Positions 18,345 through 26,707 of a stretch of 59,171 nt of DNA are shown here, one piece after another. A model generated the notes under the pieces. The model saw only the letters and a program-made list of their open reading frames with translations, did not search any database and was not told the origin of the DNA. The translations under genes were made by a program, and so were the position numbers. The stretch's first letter is position 1. Each line of letters begins with the position of its first letter. The DNA is from Sodaliphilus sp050873765 (GTDB taxonomy: Bacteria > Bacteroidota > Bacteroidia > Bacteroidales > Muribaculaceae), in assembly GCA_050873765.1 (NCBI GenBank), contig JBNMJK010000005.1, forward strand, positions 1-59,171, given 5' to 3'.

Positions 18345-19178
18345 CTATTTGAAGCGCCAGATGATGGTGCCTTCGCCGTTGGTGGTGCGGTTGAGTGACA
18401 CGGAGAAGCGGCTTTTTAGTGATTCTCTTACGCAATTGTCGCGCACCTCTTTGTGCTGCCAGGCTTCACCTGAGCCGTTTACAGCCCTTGCAGCTATCAC
18501 ATTTCCGCGGGCGTTCACTGTCACCTTCACCGTCACTGATCCAGCATAGCGGCTGTGTGGACGGCCCCAGCTCTCGCCAGTGAAGCCATCGAGGCCAGAG
18601 CCGATTGTGCCGTGGCCATTGATGTCGCCCGTGCTTGAGCCACCATTAGGCGAACCTTGGGTTTTGCCACTGCCTGCACCTCGGCCGAAAGCGTTTTTCA
18701 TACGCTTGTCGGTTTCCGACTCCTGCGAAGCCGCACCCTGGCTGCGCTGGTTGGCAGCCTTAGCATTGGGTTTCGGGTTAGGTTTTGATGCGCCGGTTTG
18801 TTTTTTAGGCTCAGGCTTCTTCTCTTCCTGCTTCACCTTCATGGGAGAGGGGCGGTTCTGCGTGATGTTTTTTGGTGGTTCAGGAGCCACCTTTCCAGCG
18901 TCTTGCAGCTCATCGCCCTCAGGCTGGTTGCCCGTCTCGGTGTTTTCAGCCGTTTCGGGTTCACTGTCGTCGTTCGTGTCGCTCTCCGTGGGCTCGGCCG
19001 TGTCGCCGAGTTTCGCGAGCATATCACCGCCAGCGTCTTCCATCATCGTCACGTAGGGCTGCTCCTGCTTGGGTATCTCCACACCGGGGAGCACATACCA
19101 AAGCATAAACAGCAGCACCGCCACAGTGATGACGGCAGTGATGATAGCGGCTATTATTTCACTTTTTCTTTCGTTCAT
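18345..19178 (-). CDS. TonB-like energy transducer
   Basis: 277 residues. A short cytoplasmic start, one membrane helix (about 9-31, IIAAIITAVITVAVLLFMLWYV), a long acidic then Pro/Lys-rich periplasmic spacer (35-170; EEKKPEPKK, KPNPKPNAKA), a Gly/Ser linker, and a C-terminal TonB domain (about 205-277; SVTVKVTVNARGNVIAARAV, TIIWRFK). It would pass the proton-motive force from ExbB/ExbD to outer-membrane receptors; the two receptors in this window are possible partners. Its ATG overlaps the TGA of exbD by four bases, so the genes are translationally coupled. It is the last gene of the pdxJ-exbB-exbD-tonB unit. Confidence 0.85.
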   Translation of the reverse strand: MNERKSEIIAAIITAVITVAVLLFMLWYVLPGVEIPKQEQPYVTMMEDAGGDMLAKLGDTAEPTESDTNDDSEPETAENTETGNQPEGDELQDAGKVAPEPPKNITQNRPSPMKVKQEEKKPEPKKQTGASKPNPKPNAKAANQRSQGAASQESETDKRMKNAFGRGAGSGKTQGSPNGGSSTGDINGHGTIGSGLDGFTGESWGRPHSRYAGSVTVKVTVNARGNVIAARAVNGSGEAWQHKEVRDNCVRESLKSRFSVSLNRTTNGEGTIIWRFK

Positions 19179-19693
19179 TGAATCTGCTGTGTGGCAGCGC
19201 CGTTAGCCGAGGCTGCGGGTTGCGTTACATCTTGTTCGGCGGTGGCCTCATTGCCATCAGAGGCAGTGGAGGCAGGCTTGGTGGCAAGCACCACTTTCAG
19301 CCCCACCTTTGCGCCCATGTCGAGGATTTCAACGATTTTGCCGTAAGGCACGGCCTCGTCGGCGTGCAGCGCCACAAACTGGTGCTCGGCGTCACTGCCG
19401 TTTTTCACGCTTTGCAGGAATCCCTGTAGCTGCGTAGCATCCACTTGGCGCGCAGTGCCCTCGTTGAGCGAGTCGGCCTCAGTGACCCACATCTGCTGCA
19501 GACTGTCGATATAGATGCGGCTCGACGGCTTCAGCTGCGTGGTCTGATTGCTCTGTGGCAGATTCACCTCAAGAGCCGACGGAAACACAAAAGTGGACGT
19601 GACCATGAAGAAAATCAGCAGCAGGAACACCACGTCGGTCATCGACGACATGCTGAAGGCGCTTAGAGTTTCGTGTTGTCGTTTTAGTGCCAT
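19175..19693 (-). CDS. exbD: ExbD/TolR-family biopolymer transport protein
   Basis: 172 residues. N-terminal cytoplasmic stretch, one membrane helix (about 17-38, VVFLLLIFFMVTSTFVFP) preceded by the family hallmark MTDVVFLLLIFFM with its conserved Asp, and a periplasmic domain (about 40-145, including VALHADEAVPYGKIVEILD and VGLKVVLATKP). The Ala/Gln-rich tail (150-172) is variable. It forms the proton channel with ExbB. It lies 28 bases downstream of exbB and overlaps the TonB-like gene. Confidence 0.93.
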   Translation of the reverse strand: MALKRQHETLSAFSMSSMTDVVFLLLIFFMVTSTFVFPSALEVNLPQSNQTTQLKPSSRIYIDSLQQMWVTEADSLNEGTARQVDATQLQGFLQSVKNGSDAEHQFVALHADEAVPYGKIVEILDMGAKVGLKVVLATKPASTASDGNEATAEQDVTQPAASANGAATQQIQ

Positions 19694-19721
19694 TATCTGT
19701 AATGCTTAGCGTGTTGTTGTT

Positions 19722-20411
19722 TTATTTAGCGGGTTCGTTGAGCAGGTCCATAAATTCCATGGTGCTGCTCTCGAGTTTGTTCATCACCTTATTCACGCGG
19801 CTGGAGAGGAAGTTGTAGGCAAACATGGCAATGATGCCCACAATCAAGCCAGCCACAGTGGTCACCAAGGCCTCGTAGATGCCTTGTGAGAGCACGGTCA
19901 CATTAGCGCTTGACCCTGCGCCGGCCAGCGCCATAAACGCCTGCACCATACCGGTAACGGTGCCGAGGAAGCCAAGCATAGGCGCTCCGGCAGCGGTGGT
20001 GGCGAGCCAAGAAAATCCCTTTTCCAGTTTGCTGATTTCAATGTTGCCCACATTTTCCACAGCCACCAGCACATCGTTCATGGGCCTTCCGATGCGTGAT
20101 ATGCCCTTTTCAATCATTCGGCTTGAAGGCGTGTTGGTGCTTTGGCAGAGCTTGCGCGCCTCGTCGATCTGGCCATTGTGGATATACGTCTTGATGTTTT
20201 GCATAAAATCCTTGTTCTCATGGCTTGCGCCCGAAATGGCGATGGTGCGCTCGAAGAAGATATAGATACTCACGATGGCGAGCAGTGCCAATGGAATCAT
20301 AATCCATCCGCCCTTGAGCGTGAGGTCCCATAAGCTCTCATTTGCCACGGTGGTGGCTGATGCGTTGGCTGCAGTGGCAGCTTGTGCCAAAATCATGTTA
20401 AGTGCTGTCAT
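19722..20411 (-). CDS. exbB: MotA/TolQ/ExbB proton channel protein
   Basis: 229 residues. Three membrane helices: about 33-52 (GWIMIPLALLAIVSIYIFFE), about 135-160 (LGFLGTVTGMVQAFMALAG, with the family core), and about 170-197 (ALVTTVAGLIVGIIAMFAYN). Residues 70-130 form the cytoplasmic helical part. It couples proton flow to TonB. It lies 49 bases downstream of pdxJ, so it probably shares that transcript. Confidence 0.93.
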   Translation of the reverse strand: MTALNMILAQAATAANASATTVANESLWDLTLKGGWIMIPLALLAIVSIYIFFERTIAISGASHENKDFMQNIKTYIHNGQIDEARKLCQSTNTPSSRMIEKGISRIGRPMNDVLVAVENVGNIEISKLEKGFSWLATTAAGAPMLGFLGTVTGMVQAFMALAGAGSSANVTVLSQGIYEALVTTVAGLIVGIIAMFAYNFLSSRVNKVMNKLESSTMEFMDLLNEPAK

Positions 20412-20460
20412 TTTCTGTAGTTATAGTTTTGGTTTTTGATGATTATATTCAAAAATTATG

Positions 20461-21174
20461 TCACTTCAGGCATTCCTTGTAGGCCTTGATCGTGTTTTCG
20501 AGCCCCATATACAGCGCGTCGCTGATCAGGCTGTGACCAATCGACACCTCCAGCAGGTGAGGCACATGCTCCTTGAAATACTTGAGGTTTTCGAGGTTCA
20601 GGTCGTGGCCGGCGTTCAGTCCGAGACCCACCTTGTGGGCTGCCTCTGCGGCGCGGGTGAAGGGTGCCACTGCCTCTTCAGGGTTGGTGGCATACATTTG
20701 TGCGTATGGCTCGGTGTAAAGTTCCACCCGGTCGGCGCCGGTTTTGGCGGCAAGGCGTATGTTGTCCTCGTCGGTGCCCACGAAAATGCTGGTGCGGATA
20801 CCGGCCTCCTTCAGGCGGTCAACGATGCCCGTGAGAAATTCCAGGTGGTCGGCCACCACCCAGCCTGCCGATGAGGTGAGCGCGTCGGGCGCGTCGGGCA
20901 CGAGTGTCACCTGCGAAGGCCTTGCCAGAAGCACCAGCTTCATGAAGTCGTCGCTGGGATAGCCCTCAATGTTGAACTCTGTGCGTATGAGCGGACGGAG
21001 CGCAAACACATCGTCGTGCTTGATGTGGCGCTCGTCGGGGCGGGGGTGCACCGTGATACCGTCGGCACCAAACCGCTCGCAGTCGATAGCCACTTTCTCC
21101 ACGTTGGGCACATTGCCGCCACGAGCGTTGCGCAGCGTGGCCACTTTATTGATATTTACACTTAAATTTACCAT
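20461..21174 (-). CDS. pdxJ: Pyridoxine 5'-phosphate synthase
   Basis: 237 residues, the usual length. It condenses 1-deoxyxylulose 5-phosphate with 3-amino-2-oxopropyl phosphate in the last step of DXP-dependent vitamin B6 synthesis, in the cytoplasm. Visible hallmarks: LSVNINKVATLRNARGGNVP at the start, the active-site GADGITVHPRPDERHI, FNIEGYP, RVELYTEPYA and GLGLNAGHDLN. Divergent from nadK, an arrangement common in Bacteroidetes. Confidence 0.97.
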   Translation of the reverse strand: MVNLSVNINKVATLRNARGGNVPNVEKVAIDCERFGADGITVHPRPDERHIKHDDVFALRPLIRTEFNIEGYPSDDFMKLVLLARPSQVTLVPDAPDALTSSAGWVVADHLEFLTGIVDRLKEAGIRTSIFVGTDEDNIRLAAKTGADRVELYTEPYAQMYATNPEEAVAPFTRAAEAAHKVGLGLNAGHDLNLENLKYFKEHVPHLLEVSIGHSLISDALYMGLENTIKAYKECLK

Positions 21175-21385
21175 CTCTCTCTGTCTGTGTAATGTGTGTG
21201 TTGAGTTTGTTATATTTTCATGCGATATGGCACCGCATGATGTGGTTTTGCGAAAAAAATCGTATATTTGCCATATCTCATATTAATTTGCAAATATAAA
21301 AAGAATTGGAGAGAAATAAAAGCAAAATTTGCTTAAATAGACTAATCCCGCTCTTTTTGCAAAACCGAAAATGAATAAAGGAAAA

Positions 21386-22267
21386 ATGAAGATAGCGATT
21401 TTTGGCAATGAATTCCAGCACGATACCCTCCAGGGCGTGACTGCGCTGCTTGCCCAGCTTCACGCCTCGGGCGCGCAGCTGTGGGGCGAGCAGGCGTATG
21501 TGGATTTTCTGCACCGTGAAATCGGCGACGGTATGCCGCCAGTGCGTGCCCTCTCCGCCGGCTCCGGGGTGCAGGCCGATGTGGCCATCAGCATCGGTGG
21601 AGACGGCACATTCCTGCGCACCGCCCAGGAGGTGGCACCCCAGGGTGTCCCCATCATGGGGCTGAACGCCGGTCATTTGGGCTATTTGACCACTGCCGAC
21701 ATCAGCGAGGCCACAGGTGTGGTGAAGTGTCTGCTCACTGCCGACTACGATATAGAGAACCGGTCGATGCTCCAGTTGATGCTCCCACCGGGCTTCGGCA
21801 TAGCGCGGCCATTCGCGCTCAATGAGGTGGCGGTGCTCCGCCAGGACACCTCCTCCACCGTGAAAGTGGACGTGAGCCTCGACGATGTGGCGCTCACCTC
21901 GTTTAATGGCGACGGTCTGCTGCTGAGCACCCCCACGGGCTCCACGGCGTATAATCTGAGTGTGGGCGGCCCGATACTCCATCCGCTCTCGCACTGCTTC
22001 GTGCTCTCGCCCATCTCCCCTCATGCCCTCACCATGCGCCCGGTGGTGTTTGCCGACACCTCGATGCTGAGGGTGACCGTGCGCAGCCGTGCGCAAATGT
22101 TTCAGGTGAGCGTAGATGGCGAAACCATCGACTTGCCCAGCGGCACCACGCTGCGCATAGGCAAGGCACCATTCCCCACCAAAGTGATTATGCTCAAGGG
22201 GCACCGCTTTGCGCGCGTGCTTCGTTCAAAACTGATGTGGGGACGTGATAACAGAGGGGAGGAGTAG
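21386..22267 (+). CDS. nadK: NAD kinase
   Basis: 293 residues from the ATG at 21386 (MKIAIFGN), preferred over the ATG at 21371 because AAAGGA lies six bases before it and the family begins at this residue. It phosphorylates NAD to NADP. Motifs: GGDGTFLRTAQ (nucleotide-binding GGDG, about 72-82), GHLGYLTT, ALNEVAVLR, DGLLLSTPTGSTAYNLSVGG and the C-terminal VSVDGE. A TATATTTG at 21263-21270 is a possible -7 element. The next gene begins six bases after the stop, so they form an operon. Confidence 0.96.
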   Translation: MKIAIFGNEFQHDTLQGVTALLAQLHASGAQLWGEQAYVDFLHREIGDGMPPVRALSAGSGVQADVAISIGGDGTFLRTAQEVAPQGVPIMGLNAGHLGYLTTADISEATGVVKCLLTADYDIENRSMLQLMLPPGFGIARPFALNEVAVLRQDTSSTVKVDVSLDDVALTSFNGDGLLLSTPTGSTAYNLSVGGPILHPLSHCFVLSPISPHALTMRPVVFADTSMLRVTVRSRAQMFQVSVDGETIDLPSGTTLRIGKAPFPTKVIMLKGHRFARVLRSKLMWGRDNRGEE

Positions 22268-22273
22268 GCTACG

Positions 22274-22987
22274 ATGAAATGCTATTTCGACGACGAGGAG
22301 TTTGGCCGCATACAGGTGTATGTGAGGCGAGGCATCAAAATGATTAGATTCAAGTGGAGAGACGGTCTTCCGCAAATGGTGGTGCCGTACGGCGTGCCTC
22401 CGGCTGATGTGCTGAAGATGGTTGATGACAACAGGGAGAAAATCCGACAGTTGAACAGAGGCTGCCTTTCTTTTTATGAAGGGCAGGTGATACCGTGTTT
22501 CCGCTCCGCCATCACCATCACCACCGATGCGCGGCTGCAAAACCAAATAGCCTGTGGCTGCCAGCGTGGCGACATCGCCGCAATGTATGTGCATCTGCCT
22601 GCCGGTGTGGATTTCGCCAGTGCCACCATTCTGCGCAACATCTCATCGGTGATAACAAAACTGCTCGTCCCTGCCGCTGAGCGTCACCTCATTCCCTATG
22701 CATGGACTGAGGCCGACCGGCTGGGACTGCGCCCCGTGCGTTTTGAGATAGGGCGGGGCAAGCGCAAGTTGGGCCACTGCACATCGCAGGGCGTGATACA
22801 GCTCTCGCGCTTCCTGATGCTCATGCCGGAGCCGCTTGTGCAGGGCGTGGTGTGCCACGAGCTTGCGCACCTCACCCACCACAACCATTCACAAGAGTTC
22901 TACGATTTGCTCGACACCTATCTTGGCGGCAGCCACGCCGCTATCGACGATCAAATCAACCACTTCGCCTGGCCCATATTGCGCTAA
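22274..22987 (+). CDS. YgjP/SprT-like (M48-type) metallopeptidase domain protein
   Basis: 237 residues. The zinc motif HELAHLTHHNHSQEF (HExxH, about 196) sits in the C-terminal third. Upstream are RFEIGRGKRKLGHCTSQGVIQLSRFLMLMPEPLVQGVVCHE, split here by position as about 160-200, the conserved run of the YgjP family. No signal peptide, so cytoplasmic. The family's substrate is not established. Translational neighbour of nadK with a six-base gap. Confidence 0.85.
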   Translation: MKCYFDDEEFGRIQVYVRRGIKMIRFKWRDGLPQMVVPYGVPPADVLKMVDDNREKIRQLNRGCLSFYEGQVIPCFRSAITITTDARLQNQIACGCQRGDIAAMYVHLPAGVDFASATILRNISSVITKLLVPAAERHLIPYAWTEADRLGLRPVRFEIGRGKRKLGHCTSQGVIQLSRFLMLMPEPLVQGVVCHELAHLTHHNHSQEFYDLLDTYLGGSHAAIDDQINHFAWPILR

Positions 22988-23058
22988 AGCCTGAGCGTGT
23001 GGGTTGAAACGGCTTTTTCGCCTCTTTGTCTATAAAATGTGGGGAGTGGTAGGTTTTA

Positions 23059-23090
23059 TTTGTGGAGGTGGGGTGGAGTGCTTAATTTTG
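23059..23090 (+). promoter_or_regulatory. Bacteroidetes-type promoter of the outer-membrane receptor
   Basis: TTTG (23059-23062), exactly 20 bases, TAATTTTG (23083-23090). Consensus match. The ATG at 23116 lies 25 bases downstream. Confidence 0.65.
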
Positions 23091-23115
23091 CAATACTAAA
23101 AAAACATATATAAGA

Positions 23116-26103
23116 ATGAAGAAACTATTGACGACCCTCACTGTGGTGTGTATGGCTGTGGCCGCACAAGCGGCTTCCACGCTCAACGGCCTGCTGGTGG
23201 ATGCCAGCGACTCGTTGCCGCTCATCGCCGCCACGGTGAAACTGCTGAAGGCCAACAAGGACAGCTCTTTTGTGAAAGGCACGGTGACCGATGGCAACGG
23301 GCTTTTCAACCTCACCGATGTGCCGCCTGGCCATTATGTGGTGAAGTGCTCCTATTTGGGCTATGACGATGCCACACGCCGTGTGACCGTGGAAAAAGGC
23401 GGCCGTGGCGTGAATTTCGGCGTGATTCCGATGAAGGTGGAAGGCATTATGCTGAAAGAAGCCGTGGTAACCGGCGTGAAAACGCCTATCACGGTGAAGG
23501 AGGACACCATCGAATACAATGCCGACACCTACAAGACACAGGCCAACGCCGTGGTGGAAGACATCTTGAAGCGTATGCCTGGCGTGGAGGTGAGCAGCGA
23601 CGGTAAAATCACCGCCAATGGCAAGGAGGTGACGAAAATCCTCATCGACGGTAAGGAGTTTTTCAGCGACGACCCGAAGATGGCGTCGAAAAATATCCCT
23701 GCCGACATGGTGAACAAGCTCCAGGTGATCGACCGAAAGAGCGACTTGGCACGGCTCACGGGCGTGGACGACGGTGAGGACGAAACCGTCATCAACCTCA
23801 CGGTGAAGAAGGGTATGAACAATGGCTGGTTTGGCAACGCCACGGCTGGCTATGGCACCAACGACCGCTATACCGGTAACTTCGTGGCCAACTATTTTGC
23901 CGACGGCAACCAGTTTACGCTGCTGGGCGGAGGCAACAATGTGAACAGCCAGAACTTTACCGACGACGGCGAATCACGCTTCTCGCGCTTTGGCAACAAC
24001 AATGGCATCACCACCAGCCAGAACCTTGGCTTCAACTTCAATGTGGGCAGCAAAAACAGCGATAAATTCCGTGCAGGCGGTAATGTGAGCTACAACCACA
24101 CCGACCGAAAGGTGATCACGAGCAGCGACCGCCGCTACATTTTCCCCGATTCCACGAGCTACTACAACTCGGCCTCTGCCTCTCGCGCCAAGGGACACAA
24201 TGTGCGCGCCAATTTCCGCATACAGTGGCAGCCTGACTCTTGCAACACGCTGGAGTTCCGCCCCAACCTGTCGTTCAATTTCAGCAACAGCGCCAAGAGC
24301 GACTCGTCGATGACCCGCGCAGGCGATGCGGCGCTCACTGCCGTGAACCGCAGTTTGAGCAATTACCACAACGATGGCAAGGGCTTCGACATAGGCGGAC
24401 AACTGGTGTTCACCCACAAGTTTAAAAACCACCCGGGGCGCAGCTACAGCGCGCAGGTGCGCTATAAATACAGCCGCACCAATGAAGACGGCAACACCTA
24501 CACGCAGAACACCTACTTTTTGAAGGCCGACCCCGATGAGACGATTGACCAGATCTACGAGAATCACCGCAATACCAACACGGTGAATGGACGCCTCACC
24601 TGGACTGAGCCGCTCGGCAATGTGAAGAATGCGCGCTACCTCACTTTCGCCTATAAGGGCAATTATAAGTACAGCCGCGCCAATAAGCTGGTGTTCGACC
24701 TTCAGCAGAACAGCAGTGGCACTCAGCCCGTGATGGGCTACAACCCCAACGCGGTGATTTACGATGTGCTTACCGACCAGAACCTGCGCAACTATTTCTC
24801 CACCCAGTATGGCTCCTATGCCCTTGTGGACGGACAACTGCTCACGCAGCTGATCAACTACGACTTGGGGCAGGATATAGAGCGTGTGCTCAACGAAAGC
24901 CAGAGCAACCGCTTCCGCAACACCTACTACAACCAGTCGTTTGAAGTGGGCTTCCGCCAGGTGCGCAAGGCCTACAACCTGAATGTGGGCTTCTCGGTGA
25001 ACTCGGCGATGTCGAAAAGCCACGACTTGATGAACGCCGCACGCGATATAGCCGCACGATGGTCGTGGTCGGTGGCGCCATTTGCCCGCTTCCGCTATAA
25101 GTTCAGCAAGACGCGTAACCTCGCATTCGACTACCGTATGCGCACCAGCGAGCCTTCGCTCACTCAGCTCCAGCCTGTGGCCGATGAGTCGAACCCGCTC
25201 AGCATCACCGTGGGTAATCCTAATCTGAAAGCCACTTTCACGCATCGCATCAACTTGCGCTTCGGCGATTTTGGCCAGCGCAGCCAGCGCAGCATTATGG
25301 CGATGATTGGGGTGAACTTCTCGCAGAACAGCATCATCAGCAAAACCACCTACGACTCATCAACGGGCGGACGCACCACCACCTACGACAATGTGAATGG
25401 CGTGTGGGACGCTATGGCTATGAATATGGTGAGTTTCCCGTTCGGGGCCAGCAAGGTGTGGTATTTCAGCAACCACCTGTTTGCGCGCTACTCTTCCACA
25501 AAGGGCTACAACAATGGCGAACTGAACACCAGCGGCACTTTCAACGTGAACCTCTCGCCTGGACTTGCGTTCCGCAACTCGATGTTCGACTTGGAACTGC
25601 GCCCACGCTATAGTTTCCAGACCACGCACAACACCGTGAACGTGTCGAACAACCGCAATGTGCACACCTATGGCGGTATGTTTAACGGCACCTTCTCTGC
25701 GCCTTTCGGCCTCGTGCTCAGCACCGATTTGAGCTTCAGCGCCACTTCCGGTATGGCTTCGGGCTACGACTCCAAGCAATGGATTTGGAACGCCTCATTA
25801 GGCTGCCAGTTCCTCCGCGACCGCACAGCAAGCGTGCAGCTCAGTGTGTTTGATATCCTTCAGCAGAAAAAGAATATCAGTCGCTCAGTCACTGCCAACT
25901 ACATTCAGGACACATTCTACAACTCTCTCACGCGTTACGCTATGCTCACCTTCACCTATCGCTTCACCACCTTTGCCAAGGGCAAGCAGCCCACGCAAAA
26001 TAACGGTTGGGACGGTGACGATCGCCGTGGCCCCGATGGTCCTGGCGGTCCTGGCGGCAGGCCAAGCGGACCACCACCGGGCGGCGGCAGGCCTCCATTC
26101 TGA
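23116..26103 (+). CDS. Outer-membrane beta-barrel receptor of the TonB/OMP_b-brl_3 type
   Basis: 995 residues; signal peptide MKKLLTTLTVVCMAVAAQA. Residues 20-105 are a carboxypeptidase-regulatory-like domain (LNGLLVDASDSLPLIAATVK, GLFNLTDVPPGHYVVKCSYL). Residues 110-230 form a plug-like domain (EDILKRMPGVEVSSDGKITA, KILIDGKEFFSDDPKMASKN). The rest is a large barrel with aromatic alternate strands (from about 245). The C-terminus is a Gly/Pro-rich tail (GPGGPGGRPSGPPPGGGRPP) after the last strand, so the usual terminal aromatic is buried upstream. No SusD partner follows, so it is not a SusC/D pair. The substrate is unknown. Confidence 0.85.
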   Translation: MKKLLTTLTVVCMAVAAQAASTLNGLLVDASDSLPLIAATVKLLKANKDSSFVKGTVTDGNGLFNLTDVPPGHYVVKCSYLGYDDATRRVTVEKGGRGVNFGVIPMKVEGIMLKEAVVTGVKTPITVKEDTIEYNADTYKTQANAVVEDILKRMPGVEVSSDGKITANGKEVTKILIDGKEFFSDDPKMASKNIPADMVNKLQVIDRKSDLARLTGVDDGEDETVINLTVKKGMNNGWFGNATAGYGTNDRYTGNFVANYFADGNQFTLLGGGNNVNSQNFTDDGESRFSRFGNNNGITTSQNLGFNFNVGSKNSDKFRAGGNVSYNHTDRKVITSSDRRYIFPDSTSYYNSASASRAKGHNVRANFRIQWQPDSCNTLEFRPNLSFNFSNSAKSDSSMTRAGDAALTAVNRSLSNYHNDGKGFDIGGQLVFTHKFKNHPGRSYSAQVRYKYSRTNEDGNTYTQNTYFLKADPDETIDQIYENHRNTNTVNGRLTWTEPLGNVKNARYLTFAYKGNYKYSRANKLVFDLQQNSSGTQPVMGYNPNAVIYDVLTDQNLRNYFSTQYGSYALVDGQLLTQLINYDLGQDIERVLNESQSNRFRNTYYNQSFEVGFRQVRKAYNLNVGFSVNSAMSKSHDLMNAARDIAARWSWSVAPFARFRYKFSKTRNLAFDYRMRTSEPSLTQLQPVADESNPLSITVGNPNLKATFTHRINLRFGDFGQRSQRSIMAMIGVNFSQNSIISKTTYDSSTGGRTTTYDNVNGVWDAMAMNMVSFPFGASKVWYFSNHLFARYSSTKGYNNGELNTSGTFNVNLSPGLAFRNSMFDLELRPRYSFQTTHNTVNVSNNRNVHTYGGMFNGTFSAPFGLVLSTDLSFSATSGMASGYDSKQWIWNASLGCQFLRDRTASVQLSVFDILQQKKNISRSVTANYIQDTFYNSLTRYAMLTFTYRFTTFAKGKQPTQNNGWDGDDRRGPDGPGGPGGRPSGPPPGGGRPPF

Positions 26104-26171
26104 TGAATAGAAAAATGCGCGCTACCGCACCTTCGCGAGTGTGCGGCAACCGCGCTTAGCAATCCATAACC

Positions 26172-26210
26172 AAAGGCGGCTCCCAGAATCCATGGGGGCC
26201 GCCTTTCCTT
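26172..26210 (+). terminator. Terminator after the receptor gene
   Basis: Stem AAAGGCGGCTCCC (26172-26184) / GGGGGCCGCCTTT (26194-26206), one wobble, nine-base loop, followed by CCTTTAACTTT. Confidence 0.7.
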
Positions 26211-26640
26211 TAACTTTAATTATTGATTATTATTTATAGGCAAATTATGTACTTCATTAAAATCTAAAACATATTGTACTCACGGACCGTGCGTCCCTAC
26301 AAAGACATCTGCTTCGTTAATGTCTTTACTATTCTCTTTTTTCTGTGTAAGTGTTACTACGCAGCATCAATTCTTGCCCTTTTTCCCCTCATCCTTTTAA
26401 AATCTTTTAAAATCTTGTGTGAGTTGTAGGGACGCGGCATGCCGCGTTCGCCTATCTTTTTGTAATCCAGATGAATATACAAATTTGGCGGTGTAAAAGA
26501 GGCTTAATGTTGAACCATTTTTAATCACACAACCTCATGCCTTCACCACTGACCATCTTTACGTCATGTGAAATGTGTATTCGCTATTTTTGTGACATGT
26601 CACAGTTTTGACGAATAGGGGAGCGTGGAAAGTGGGTGAA
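26207..26640. other. Gene-free stretch with palindrome copies and TGTGACATGTCACA
   Basis: About 430 bases with no gene seen. It holds an imperfect GGACCGTGCGTCCCTAC copy (26284-26300), a copy of the GCATGC-centred element in reverse orientation (26430-26449, preceded by GTAG), and a perfect 14-base palindrome TGTGACATGTCACA (26591-26604), which could be a protein-binding site. Confidence 0.6.
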
Positions 26641-26678
26641 AAAAGGGGAGCGGCACTCTGTAACGGTGCCACTCCCCT
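26641..26678 (-). terminator. Terminator of serS
   Basis: Minus strand: stem AGGGGAGTGGCAC / GTGCCGCTCCCCT (26678-26666 with 26656-26644), one G-T wobble, nine-base loop, then a T-run. Confidence 0.85.
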
Positions 26679-26707
26679 ATGGGTTAGCATATATGATTTT
26701 GCTTTGA

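Noticed and set aside
21371..21385. nadK start at the first ATG (21371)
   Set aside because: The second ATG at 21386 has an AAAGGA site before it and begins at the conserved family N-terminus.
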